A DNA stretch of 64,000 bases from Codonopsis lanceolata. Its lineage: Eukaryota > Streptophyta > Magnoliopsida > Asterales > Campanulaceae. Of the stretch, positions 22,801 through 33,598 are shown one piece after another (position 1 is the first letter of the stretch; every line of letters begins with the position of its first letter). Below the pieces are notes generated by a model. That model saw nothing but the letters and a program-made list of their open reading frames with translations. It searched no databases and had not been told where the DNA came from. The position numbers and the translations under genes are program-made. The stretch covers positions 61,731,596-61,795,595 of the forward strand of contig CM028382.1 in NCBI GenBank assembly GCA_013146195.2, written 5' to 3'.

Positions 22801-23869
22801 GAAGGTGCTAAACGTACAGCTAGATACTGTTCCTGACAAACTTATATTTATTCCCTCTACAAATGGTGAGTTTTCTGCTGCATCATACTGGAAGCATTTC
22901 CGTGATCAAAGGCCGAAGATTCCGTGGATTCACAAAGTTTGGCAACCTTGGATTCCATCGCGGATGAGTGGTTTTATGTGGAAAGTGTTACATCGTGTTG
23001 TTTCGGTGGATATAGCTCTGCACAGATTTCAAATTCAGATAGTCTCTAAATGTAGATGTTGCGGGAATCCCTCGCAAGAGACCCTGGAACATCTTCTGCT
23101 GGAATCTGATATAGCTAAAGGTATTTGGAATTATTTTGCTCGTCCTTTGAATCTGATTGCCCAATATTTTTCTATTCCTCATTTAATCTCTACATGGATT
23201 TCTCAGGCTGAAAATCAAATTGGTGCTAGTAAAATTGGTATTTGCATTCTTGGTTGTTGGGAAATTTGGAAGGCGCGGTGTTCGGCTACCTTTGACAGTA
23301 AGCCCATGTCTTTGGTTGACATAAAAGTTGGTATTATGAAGGGGCTCCAGGATATGATGGCTTTGTTTGTTCCAAAATCTGATATGTCCAATGTTAATAC
23401 TCTTGCTGTTCAAGGTTTGAATATGGAGATTAAACGGGCTGCTGTGAAAGCGTGGTCGGCTTCGTTGGGAGGCTCCTCCTCGAAGGTTTTGTTAAACTTA
23501 ATGCGATGGTTACGCTACTCGGGGTACATGTTACGGGGTGGAATCATTCGGAGGCATGATGGTTCGCTGGTTGTGGCTTTCTCTAATAATTATGGTGATG
23601 GCACTAATATGATGGCGGAGATTATGGCCCTTCGGGATGGTTTAAGATTATGCAAAGAGCTATCCATTTCTCATGTTCTAGTTGAGTCCGATTCTTTGGT
23701 GGCAATTAAAGGTATTGATTCTATGCATCAGGTCCCATGGCGGTTTGTTTCTGAAATTCGGGAATGTCGTACGCTTCTTGGTGGTTCTGGTCTTTGTCAT
23801 GTTTTTCGAGAACAAAATGGAGTGGCAGATAGATTGGCTTCTAATGGGTCGCTTCATGCTTGGCCTTGA
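19885..23869 (+). pseudogene. LINE ORF2: APE endonuclease, reverse transcriptase, RNase H
   Basis: Starts 8 bp after ORF1. The endonuclease region (19885-20700) has WNARGIGN, WIVCGDFNVI, RLDRVLVN and SDHSPLL. Reverse transcriptase (21143-22447) has GPDGF, LRPISLCN, LDMSKAYDR, GVRQGDPLSPLLF and the catalytic YADD (HLLYADDMLL). The C-terminal part has a zinc-binding zf-RVT segment (CRCCGNPSQETLEHLL) and an RNase H-like end (AEIMALRDGL, VESDSLVAIKG). Frameshifts lie near 20970 and near 21100, a TAG at 22445-22447 stops the RT frame, and the linker before RNase H (about 23490-23540) is scrambled. The enzyme makes target-primed cDNA in active relatives; this copy cannot make the full protein. Confidence 0.9.
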
Positions 23870-24111
23870 GATGTATCGATCGAGATCGTCTCTTCTGAGG
23901 CAGGGGCCCTTATTATCATAGATGATCATGGAATATATTCTTTTAGGAAATAGTGATTGTAGGCTTTTGCCTTTTGAGGTCCGGCTCCTTTGTCCCCCCA
24001 TTGTGTTGGGTAAGGTTGGTTGTCCCCCTCCTGTATGTTTCAGATTTTATTGTTTTTAATATAGTCTGCGCAGGTGCCGCCCTGCTTCTCCAAAAAAAAA
24101 AAAAAAAAAAA

Positions 24112-25590
24112 TCTCAACTCATCTAATTCCTGTAATTGCAGCTTCCTTTCAAGACCAGCCAGTGTAAAATTCATATTACACTCTTTCAGCCCGATAAGCC
24201 CCATGCTTTCATTGCAATAGGTAAATAGCACATTTTACCAAATACCAATCGATATGGCGACATACTAATTGGTGTTTTATATGCCGTATGATAGGCCCAT
24301 AGTGCATCATCCAATCTCGAACTCCAATCCTTCCGATTAGGATTTATCATCTTTTCCAAAATACCCTTGATTTCTCTGTTTGAAACCTCTGCTTGCCCAT
24401 TAGTTTGCGGATGGTATGTAGTTGGCCACTCTATGGTGTACACCATACTTAAGCATCAATGCTTTCACACCTCGATTGCAGAAATGAGTCCCCTGATCAT
24501 TAATCACAGCTCTTGGAATGTCAAACCTGCTGAATATATTAGACCTGAGAAAACTCACAACAACTTTCGAATCATTAGTCCGGGTAGCTTTCGCTTCTAC
24601 CCACTTAGAAACATAATCCACTGCAAGCAATATATACAAATTACCAAAAGAACTTGGAAATGGTCCCATGAAATCCATTCCCCAAACATCAAAAATTTCG
24701 CAAATTAAAATTGGAATTTGGGGCATCTCATCTCTCAAAGTTAAATTTCCAATATTTTAACATATATCACAGCTTTTACAAAATACATAGACATCCTTGA
24801 AAAGAGTTTCCCAATAAAAACCACTATCCAAAATTTTTCTTGCCGTTCGTCTCGGACCAAAATGTCCTCCACAAGCATAATTATGACAATATACTAATAT
24901 GGAATGAATCTCGTCATTAGACACACATCTACGAATGACTTGATCAGAACCAATTCGCCAAAGATAAGGTTCATCCCATATATAGTATTTAGAGTCATTT
25001 CTTATTTTATTCTTTTTTGCACTACTCATTCCTTGTGGAAAAATACCAGTCACCAAAAAGTTAACTATATCAGCATACCAAGGTTCCTTACCTGACTTAC
25101 CTTGCACCAAAAAGAGTTGTTCATCCGGGAAGTTTTCAGAAATGGAAATGGATTCCTCTTCATGCACCAACCTGCTTAAATGATCAGCTACTGAATTATC
25201 CTTCCCCTTGCAATCCTTAATCTCCCATGTAAATTCTTGCAACAGGAGAATCCATCTGATCAATCTTGGCTTAGACTCCTTCTTTGCCAAAAGATACTTG
25301 AATACTGCATGATCTGAGAAAACCACCACCGTTGATCCCAGCAAATAAGACCTAAACTTCTCAAACGCAAAAACTATGGCCAACAACTCCTTTTCCGATG
25401 TGGTGTAATTGCATTGGGCTGCATTAAGAGTTTTCGAAGCATAATATATCACATGACTTTGCTTCCCTTCTCTTTGTCCAAGAACTGCGCCTACGGCATA
25501 ATGACTCGCATCGCACATGAGTTCAAATGGTGAATCCCACTTTGGTGGCTGAATGATAGGAGCTGAAGTCAGCTTCTCCTTTTGGGGTAG
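24112..25590 (-). pseudogene. Athila copy 1 pol: RNase H and integrase (5' side of LINE)
   Basis: Minus strand from 25590: RNase H region (LTSAPIIQPPKWDSPFELMCDASHYAVGAVLG, ATSEKELLA-like TTSEKELLAIVFA), linker, integrase zinc-binding end (24770-24830), integrase core with GMDFMGPF and INDQGTHFCN, and a DALWAYHTAYKTP segment. Frame breaks lie near 24750 and 24440. The polyprotein is cut at about 25590, so RT is absent. The second half of integrase lies beyond the LINE at 17861-18184. Confidence 0.85.
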
Positions 25591-26156
25591 CATTCTTGGT
25601 TTGTAATGGTTGTAGCTGCGCTACTTATTCCGTTGTGTAGGAGGAATGTAGTCTTCATTTGTTTTGTAAACATTGGGAAATAGTAACTTTTGTAACCTTT
25701 TGTTAGTATCTGGGAGACTTATGTATACAACCGCCCAGTGCATCTACATTATTTTGGATACATAATATTGTCCAAGTACATGAAATCGAAAGCAATTTCA
25801 ACAGAGAAAAAAAAGCATTAACAAGTTGGAAACGTACCTCAGCATCGTGAAATATACATTTCCATGGAATACAATTAAGCTATTCCCAATGGATTGTTGA
25901 TTATAAATTTTGGATATATTTTCTTCATAGATTGTATATTTGTATTACTGCTGAAACTCTTGGTAGTTTGTTGCATTCTGAATTTCATCAAATGATACTC
26001 ATCCAAGTCCTTAATTGAACTAAGAGTTGGTACCATTTTGAAGAGACTTCTGCTATGATGGTGAACAATGTTGTGCAAAGTAATTGTAACAATTTATATT
26101 ACTTTCATCATTGATAGGAATAATTACTACAACCCAAAACTCGTTAACCCACCTGA
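25591..26156. other. Unassigned sequence between two retroelements
   Basis: About 570 bp of AT-rich DNA that matches neither the Athila copies nor the LTR starting at 26157. It may be the old flank of either element or the remainder of a deletion. No gene is seen. Confidence 0.5.
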
Positions 26157-27171
26157 TGTATCCAAAATAATATGAATACACTAGGCTAATATAATTGGAT
26201 ATCTGGCTTTCAATCTATCCGTGACTTGAGGCCTAAACCTGTCAAAGAAATCAAGAATAGCCGTGAACTAGGCATGGGCTTTCCCTGCAAAAGTACTCCG
26301 GTGTGATAATCAATAAACTAACAAGTGCGTATATATTTTGACAAGAGTTTTAGCCTGTAAATTTATGAACGTACCTTTCCTCTTTTGTCAGAGAAGTTTA
26401 TATAGGCTTGGCCATGAAGGCCATGAGGAGAACCTTAACTGCGCGAGCGTAACTGGCGGACACGTTTAAGGCCACGTCTGGAATGTGGGGATGGATTTCT
26501 CTGCATTAACTACCCACGTTCTGGAGGATCGTCAAGCATTCCTTCGAGCATGCTGACTATGCTCACTTATAATGTCCTACTCGCTACACATTTGGCCCCA
26601 AGACAATGAGCAAAAGACTGCTTGTTTGATATGTCGGGGTGGCCATAAATCTATCTCTGCTCGCTTATGAGTTGAGCTCGCACGGTGATACACACATGTG
26701 ATTCGCTCGTGACCATAGTGATGGCATGCTTGGAACATGACCGTTGCTTGGGCCTTTTAGGCTAGGAAACTCAGTGGCCCCCTGCTTCTTGTCTGGTGAG
26801 CACACGTGCTTGAAGCGAGGAGTATAATGTTTCATTCATGAAGGATGCATTGTCTGTTAGAAGACTTGATCATTTTTGGTTTGGGTAAGACTTGGAGAGC
26901 AAGATGGATCATGGATGCATAAGGGATCAATATGCTTCTATTTCCATTTTCACAATTTACTCAACTTTCAACTGTCAACTCGATTCATCGAGCTGAAATG
27001 CCAGCACAACTGGCTCACATAACCACTTAGATTTTATGTACAAGCTAAAATCCAAGCTCGTTTAACCATTTAGACCTTAGGTACACGTTAAGATCTGAGG
27101 CTGCGTTTCATCTGCTCTCCATGAGCTTTCAAACGCCAGCTCGATTCACCAAGTTGGAATGCCATATTGGT
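26157..27171 (-). repeat. Truncated LTR of a Tat-lineage gypsy family
   Basis: Begins tgtatccaaaataatatgaatacactaggc (from about 26157) and runs parallel to the LTR at 27172, through agtttatataggcttggcc, the aactggcggacacg block and gctcgcttataatgtcc, up to gattcacca. There it is cut exactly where the next LTR starts. It is the remains of an older copy of the same family, interrupted or flanked by the element at 27172. Confidence 0.7.
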
Positions 27172-28616
27172 GTATCCAAAATAATGTGAATACACTAGGC
27201 TAAGATAATTGGATATCTAGCTTTCAATCTATCCGTGACTTGAGTCCCAAACCTTTCAAAGAAATCAAGAATAGTTGTGAACTAGGAAGGGGCTTTCCCT
27301 GCAAAAGCATTCTGATGTGATAGTCAATACACCAACAAGTGCATATATATTTTGATAGAGTTTTAGCCTGTAAATTAATGAACGTGCATTTTCTCTTCTC
27401 TCATATGAGTTTATGTAGGCTTGGCCATGGAGGCCATGATGAGAACCTTAACTGCGCGAGTGTAACTGGCGGACACGTAAGGCCACGTCAGGCCACGTCC
27501 GGAACGTGGAGGCGAATTTCTTGGCATTAACTACCCATTTCTGGACGACTGTCAAGCATTCCTTCGAGCAGGCTGAATATGCTCGCTTATAATGTCCTGC
27601 TCGCTACACATTTGGCCCCCAGACAATGGGCAAGAGGCTGCTTGCTTGATATGTCGGGGTGGCCAGATATCTATCTCTGCTCGCTTATGAGTTGAGCTCG
27701 CATGGTGATGCACACACGTGATTCGCTCGTGACCATGGTGATGACATGCTTGGCACGTGACCGTTGCTTGGGCCTTTTGGTCCATGCAGCTCAATGGTCC
27801 CTGCTTCTTGTTTGGCGAGCAAACATGCTCGGAGTGAGGAGCATAATGTTTTGTTCATGAAGGATGCATTGTCTGACCGTTTGAAGACTTGATCATTCTA
27901 GGTCTGGGTAAGACATGGAGAGCACGATGTATCAAGGATACATAAGCGATCACTATGCTTCTGTTTCCATTTTCACAATTTACTCAACTTTCAACCATCA
28001 ACTCGATTCACTGATCTTAAATGCTAGCACAACTGGCTCACATAACCACTTTGATTTTAGGTCCAAGCTTGCTTAACCATTTACACCTTAGGTACACGCT
28101 AAGATTTGAGGTCGTGTTTCATCTGATCTCCATGAGCTTTCAAACGCCAGCTCGATTCACCGAGCTGGAATACCAACACAACTGGCTCACAAAACCACTT
28201 AGATTTTAGGTACAAGCTAAAATCCAGGCTTGAACACCAACACTTTTTCACCGAGCAGAGACATGTCTGTCATGCTTGTGAAAAGGGTATAATTGAGATA
28301 AAAGGTAACTGGTGTGTTAGTGTAACTAATTCACCTAACCGCTTAGATTTTAGGTACAAGATAAAATCTGAGCTCGCTAACCACTTAAGATCTTAGGTAT
28401 AAGCCATGATCAAAGTCGCGTTTCACTTGTTCTTCAATCAAACTCTTTACAACCCCTGCTCACTTTCGCGAGCAAGGACACCAGTACAACTAATTCGCCA
28501 AACCACTTGGTCTTAGACACAAGCTAAGATCCAAATTCGAACACCAACCCTTTTCGACGAGCAGAGACATATCGTGCTCATGAAAAATAGCATAATCGAA
28601 ACAAAAGGTGAACACA
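27172..28616 (-). repeat. 3' LTR of the decayed Tat element (inner end approximate)
   Basis: Starts TGTATCCAAAATAATG like 36459. A minus-strand TATATAAAC lies near 27410 (plus text gagtttatgtaggc is a mutated form; intact gtttatatagg at 26398 in the neighbour copy). The interior contains several near-repeats of cacaactggctcac...ccacttagattttaggtacaagctaaaatcc, about 100-150 bp apart. The inner border is placed near 28616 only because the polyprotein ends at about 28650. Confidence 0.6.
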
Positions 28617-28639
28617 CAGTACAAAGATCAAATGGGCTC

Positions 28640-29800
28640 ATTTATTTCATAAAATCGTCATCGTACAACCGACCATACAAACAAGAAACAAATTACACCC
28701 TCTGCTCGGTGTTTCCTCAAAGGTATATTTTTTCAAATGATCAGCATGCCATGGATGCTTCAAATCGTTGCCTTCCTCAGTTCGCAACATATAAGTCCCT
28801 TTTTTGACCACTATGACAACTTGAAAAATGGCCTTCCCAATTAGGAGAAAGTTTTCCTCACTCTGCCCGATGACCCGTTGCCTCAATTTTTCGAAGGACC
28901 CAGTTGCCCACAGCAAAAGATCGACCTCAAACTCTTTTGTCGTGGTGAGCTTTTGCTCGCTATTTATAATTTGTCATCCTCATTCTAGACTCTACTTGTT
29001 TTTCTTCAAGAAGATCTAGATCAGCTGCTCGAACCAAACTATTATTATGTGTATCATAATAAGACACCCTATGGTTCAGCTAGTATATCTCTACTGGTGT
29101 CATGGCCTCTGAGCCATAAGTGAAGGAAAAAGGTGTCTCGCCCATAGGCCCCCTGACCGATGTTCTGACCGCCCATAATGTTGCTGGTAATTCGTCTACC
29201 AATTTGCCAGCCTTATCCTCAAAACTTCTCTTGACAGCGTACAAGACCTGCTTGTTTGCTATCTCTGCCTGACCGTTGTCTTGAAGGTACGCTACAAAAG
29301 ACTGCCAATGTTTTTTACGTATTTGCTCGCATGTGTTCGTGAATTTCTCTTAGAACTGGGTCCCATAGTCAAACACTATAGCTTGTGGTACCCCAAAATG
29401 ACACCAAATGTGCTCGTGTACAAATTCAATCACATTTACCTTGCTAATCGTTGCCAGTGGTTTAGCCTCTACCCATTTTGTGTAGTAATCAACGACCACC
29501 ACCGCATATTTAAACTTGGAACAAGCTAAGGGGAAAGTACCAATCAAATCTATCCCTCACATATCAAACGACCATGATTCCACTACGGGAGTCTGCTCGG
29601 TAGAGGGCAAGCGAGGGATGTCGACATAACGTTGACACTTGTCACACCGCTTAACGTACATTTCAGCATCACACCTCAAAGTAATCCAATAAAACCCTAC
29701 GTCCAGGACCTTTTCTTCCAACAAACGTTGCCCAGGATGCTCGCCACACTTTCCTTCATGTATCTCCCCTAATATACCCTCTGTTATCTCTGGTCGCACG
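28640..29800 (-). pseudogene. Integrase and polyprotein end of the decayed Tat element
   Basis: Pieces: a zinc-binding region with KCGEHPGQRLLEEKVL...CDKCQRY (29799-29557), a core with AVVVVDYYTKWVEAKP and a DYGTQF site where active enzymes have DNGTQF (29547-29350), then fragments matching ELPATLWAVRTS and TPFSFTYGSEA, and a C-terminal end with GTYMLRTEEGNDLKHPWHADHLKKY (28916-28650). Multiple stops and at least four frame changes. Confidence 0.75.
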
Positions 29801-29996
29801 TATCTGAGTAAGGGCCTTGTATACGATCATCTGTAAAGGACCCTATCCAGGACTACATATCTACATGTCCGTTTTTGTATAACCTTTGCTTCCAACTTAT
29901 CCTCAGGCAGTACTTGATATAATCCTTCAGATCATCAATCCAACATTTCATAGCGGGCTTAATGTCCATGATGACCTCCTTCTCTATTGCAAGTAC

Positions 29997-31764
29997 TGTG
30001 GGCTCCCGGGAACTGCGCCCGCGCCCCGCGCTCCCTTGGTTAGGGGTGCGCATATGTGCGGATGCGGGACACCACTGCTTTCGTTCCACCCTCCCTTGTT
30101 TAGGGGAAGACAAAATCAAAAGTGCAAGAGGAGTGCTGTCTATGATAGCGCGTTGGAATGCGCCTCGGTTGCCTTTAGTGGATTTTTAATCCAATATGGG
30201 AACTTATGGTTTCCTACATCAAGTTATCCCTTTGTTAGGGGATACCAGGATATGGGAATGCATTACCCTTTCATTCCCATTTTCCCTTTTTTAGGGAAAA
30301 ACGGAAAAGTGCAAAAAAGGATATTACGACGCCCCCACTATGGATTTTATTAAAAATAGCCTTATGGCCCGTTTCAGATCACTATGGGAGCTTTGGGTTT
30401 CCCGCATCAAGTTATCCCTTTTTTAGGGGATACCAGGATATGGGAATACATCACCCTTCTATTCTCATTCTCCCTTTTTTAGGGGATAACAGAAAAGTGC
30501 AAAGAAGGAGTGTTAAGAGGCCCCACTGGATCCAAAAAGTTTTAGAGTCGTCATCTTTATTTTAAGGCAAAAATAAAGCAAAACCAAAAAAAGAAAACCA
30601 GAGATAAAAAACGGGTTCGGAGGCTAAGTTACGAGTTGGGAAGGTGCTAGGCACCCAACTCGCCCTTTCGGTCTCAAAATAGTTTTTGGCTAAAGTATGC
30701 TTATTGTTATATTTATTTAGCAGATAAATAAAGCATTAGAAGACATGAAAATAAAACAAATACTTTCGTGGCTACATTATTTACGGACTTGCAGCCATTT
30801 CCTTACGATAATTACAAAAATATTTTGCCATTATAACGACTCTTTTACATAATATTTCCTAATCTAATCCGGGCAGCACAACGACTTATATTGACTACAC
30901 TGGGATGGATTTAAATAACAACTTTACAAATAGTAAATAAATAAATAAGTAAGTAAATAAATAAAAACGCCTTTGAAAGCTATTACCTTTTAGAGCGGGG
31001 TGTGCTCGCTCTGTCCTTCTCAGGAGAGGGAGACTTTTATTGCTGTTACTGATGTGATTTGGGCAGAGTGACGGCTTATATATGGTAGTTTTGGCTTACT
31101 CACTCGGGCAGAATGACAGCTTAGTTTTTGTGGTTTTGACCTATTTGGTTGGGCGGAATAACGGCTTATTTAGGGTGATTTCAGCCTATTTACTCGGGCA
31201 GAGTAACGGCTTACTTTGGGATTTTTTGGCCGAGGAAATATGGTGGATACCTAACTAAAGGGCTAGGGATCACTTTAACCGGTTGGATTTGTGTTTTGGC
31301 GGAGTTTGGACAGGGTTTTGAGGCTTTATGAGAGGGGGATCGGACGATCGTTCTCGGCGTAAAAATTACGCAGAGTAACTCTTCGTCGAAAAGGTGTGTC
31401 GAAATGGGGAGCCGGGCACCTCTATTTATAGTTGGATCCGTGCTTCATCGGCTTGTACCTCGCGCTCAACATTTTGTACAATGCGTTAACGAAGCGGGTA
31501 CTGTTGAAGACCTTGGTGCGGACATACAGCAATTTGGGCGCGGTGCCAAGCATGTTGGGCGTGGCGCCAGATGTTGGTGGACGCGGCGCCAACTGTTCAA
31601 ACTTCTCAATTTTTGACACTTTCCTCCCCTGCAGTTCACTGTTCATCCTACTTTCTCTTTTTTGCATTTTCAACCCCGTAACTTGACATTTTGTTAAGTT
31701 TAAGAAGTTCTTAATATCGTATGCCAGAGTTACATATCAGGGGTACGAAATTGGGGTGTCTACA
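29997..31764 (-). repeat. Solo LTR of a Tat/Retand-like family
   Basis: Starts TGTGGGCTCCCGGG and ends ATTGGGGTGTCTACA, matching the ends and internal order of the LTRs at 40592 and 55872: repeated ccctttgtttaggggaaa-type units, ggaggctaagttacga, gcaccaactcgccctttcgg, gggcagagtaac units, a TATAAATAG box on the minus strand (31422-31430), and GGCGCC-rich text at about 31540-31590. No internal element follows. Flanks are agtac (29992-29996) and ggtac (31765-31769), a 5-bp duplication with one mismatch. It formed by LTR-LTR recombination inside the older Tat element. Confidence 0.85.
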
Positions 31765-31958
31765 GGTACCTCAAAGTATTCGATCATGACACACAGATGC
31801 AAGAATTGAATTTCTTCCTCTACCATCTTGGAGAGATAATCAGCACGCATGTTGTCCTCGCGATCAATTCTAACTAACTCCCAACAATCGAAATCCTTCA
31901 GGATCTCTTTCACCAGCTTATAGTATCGTACCAGAATCGAGTAGTGAACTGTGTAATC

Positions 31959-33379
31959 TCATTTAACTTGATTCACGACCAGTTGTAAATCACTGTAAAC
32001 AGCTATCTCCCACACACCAATGTTTTGAGTGAGCTCAAGACCAGCGATCAAAGCCTCATATTCTGCCTGGTTGTTGGATACTGGGAACTTAAAGCGATAG
32101 GCTTTCTCGAACTCCATATCTTGCTCAGGTGGAACCAACAACAGGCTTGCCCCACTCCCTAATTTGCTGGCCGCTCCATCAACATGGAGTTCCCAACAGA
32201 ATTCTGGGCGAGGCCTAGGATTGAAGGCAGGTGTAGGCTCGGCCTGAGGAAGTATTTCTTCCTCGCTTGGAGTGTTAAAACTTGTCTCTACTACAAAATC
32301 TGCCAGAGCATATGCCTTTATAGCTTGCCGAGGGTGGTAGTCTTGATCAACTAGGTGAGAAACCGACCAGAAGAATCTGGTTTGTGCAAGATCTTTCTCA
32401 GAGGAGTGTCCGTGTATACAATTATTACATGGGTAGAAAAGTAAGCTCGTAATTTTTGAGCTGCAATAACAAGCGAATAGGCTAGCTTTTCTGTATTAAA
32501 ATAGCGACCCTCAACTGCAGTGAGGGCCTTGGACACATAGTAGACAAACTTTTGAATGTTACATTCCTCCCTAACTAGAACGACGGCCACAGCCTGATAT
32601 GTGGTCGCTAAGTAAACATATAGACTCTTGCCCGTGACCGGGCTACTCAACAGGGAGGCTTTCCTAAGTAATCCTTTAGCTGCTAAAAAGCTTGCTCGCA
32701 TTTTGCGGTCCATTCGAAGACTTTCTTCCCCCGAATGACCTTGAAAAGGGGGAGACATATTTTCGCCGACCTGGAGATGAAGCGTCCAAGAGCGATGACC
32801 CTGTCGTTGAGACGCTGGATGTCTTTATGCATTTCAGTGGCTTCATCTTGACCAATGCTACAATCTTTTTAGGATTTGCCTCGATTCCCTTTTCATTTAC
32901 CATGAACCCCAGGAATTTACCTGCTTTCACGCTGAACACACATTTTCTCGGGTTAAGCTTCATATTATGCTTCCCGAGGTTGCCAAAAGTCTCCTTCAGA
33001 TCAATAATGTGGTCGTGTCCTTTTGACTTCACAACCATATATCGATGTATGCTTCAACATTTCTGCTGATCTGCGAGCTTAACACACTATTGACCATTCG
33101 TTGATAAGTGGCCCCTATATTCTTCAGCCAAAAGGGCATCATCTTGTAACAATAAAGGCCACCCACTACTCGGAATGTGGTGAGTGCCTTGTCCTCTCCA
33201 TTCATTTTCACCTGATTGTATCCTGAATATGCATGAATGAAGCGCAGAAACTCAAACCCCACAATAGCATCCACCAGTTTATCGATGAAGGATGCGGGGA
33301 AAAAGATAGCAATCCTATTTAGGTCGTTGAAGTCCACGTATATTCTCCACTTGTCGTTTGCCTTCTTCACCATGAGCAC
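31959..33379 (-). pseudogene. Reverse transcriptase and two RNase H domains of the decayed Tat element
   Basis: RT pieces: VKKANDKWRIYVDFNDLNR and YCYKMMPFWLKNIGATYQR, with the active-site region reading AYIDI before a frame change (33379-33029), then MKLNPRKCVFSVKAGKFLGF (33038-32676). RNase H: LYVYLATTYQAVAVVLVRE...YTDTPLRKIL (32758-32351). A second, RNase HI-like domain FPVSNNQAEYEALIAGLEL (32141-31959) is the extra one typical of Tat elements. Frameshifts separate the parts. Confidence 0.8.
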
Positions 33380-33598
33380 ATTGGCTAACCAGGTCAGATA
33401 ACGAATTTCCTCGAAGATGTTGGCTCAGAGTAGCTTTTCGACCTCCTCCTTGATTGCTTTGTCTATCTCTGAGGAGAATTGTCTAGACCGCTGTTGAACA
33501 TGCCTGTAGGCTAGATCCACACTAAGGCAATGTACAACCACCTCCCCGCTGACACCCCTCATGTCCTCTGGTCGCCATGCAAACACATCCAACCTGCT

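Larger units (their letters stand above)
18187..24111 (+). mobile_element. L1-type LINE inserted in Athila integrase
   Basis: A near full-length plant LINE: ORF1 (DUF4283 plus zinc knuckle), ORF2 (endonuclease, reverse transcriptase, zf-RVT, RNase H), about 220 bp of 3' UTR and a 20-base poly(A) tail (24092-24111). The 5' end is close to the ORF1 ATG at 18194, so the leader is short or lost. The Athila codons left of 18187 and right of 24111 join to the sequence seen uninterrupted at about 62840-62850. No clear target-site duplication is present. In-frame stops and frameshifts in both ORFs indicate it can no longer move by itself. Confidence 0.9.
12961..25590 (-). mobile_element. Athila-type Ty3/gypsy element copy 1, truncated, with nested LINE
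   Basis: Minus-strand element. From its 3' end: LTR (12961-14370), polypurine tract, env-position ORF remains (15861-17498), integrase C-terminus (17861-18184), the LINE insertion (18187-24111), integrase core and zinc-binding region, and RNase H to about 25590. There the homology stops; reverse transcriptase, protease, gag and the 5' LTR are missing. The layout matches copy 2 at 57668-64000. An extra ORF between pol and the 3' LTR is the mark of the Athila lineage. Stops and frameshifts make it inactive. Confidence 0.8.

Noticed and set aside
29886..30353. 155-codon plus-strand ORF
   Set aside because: It lies across the Tat integrase flank and the solo LTR, with no domain. It is chance reading of LTR sequence.
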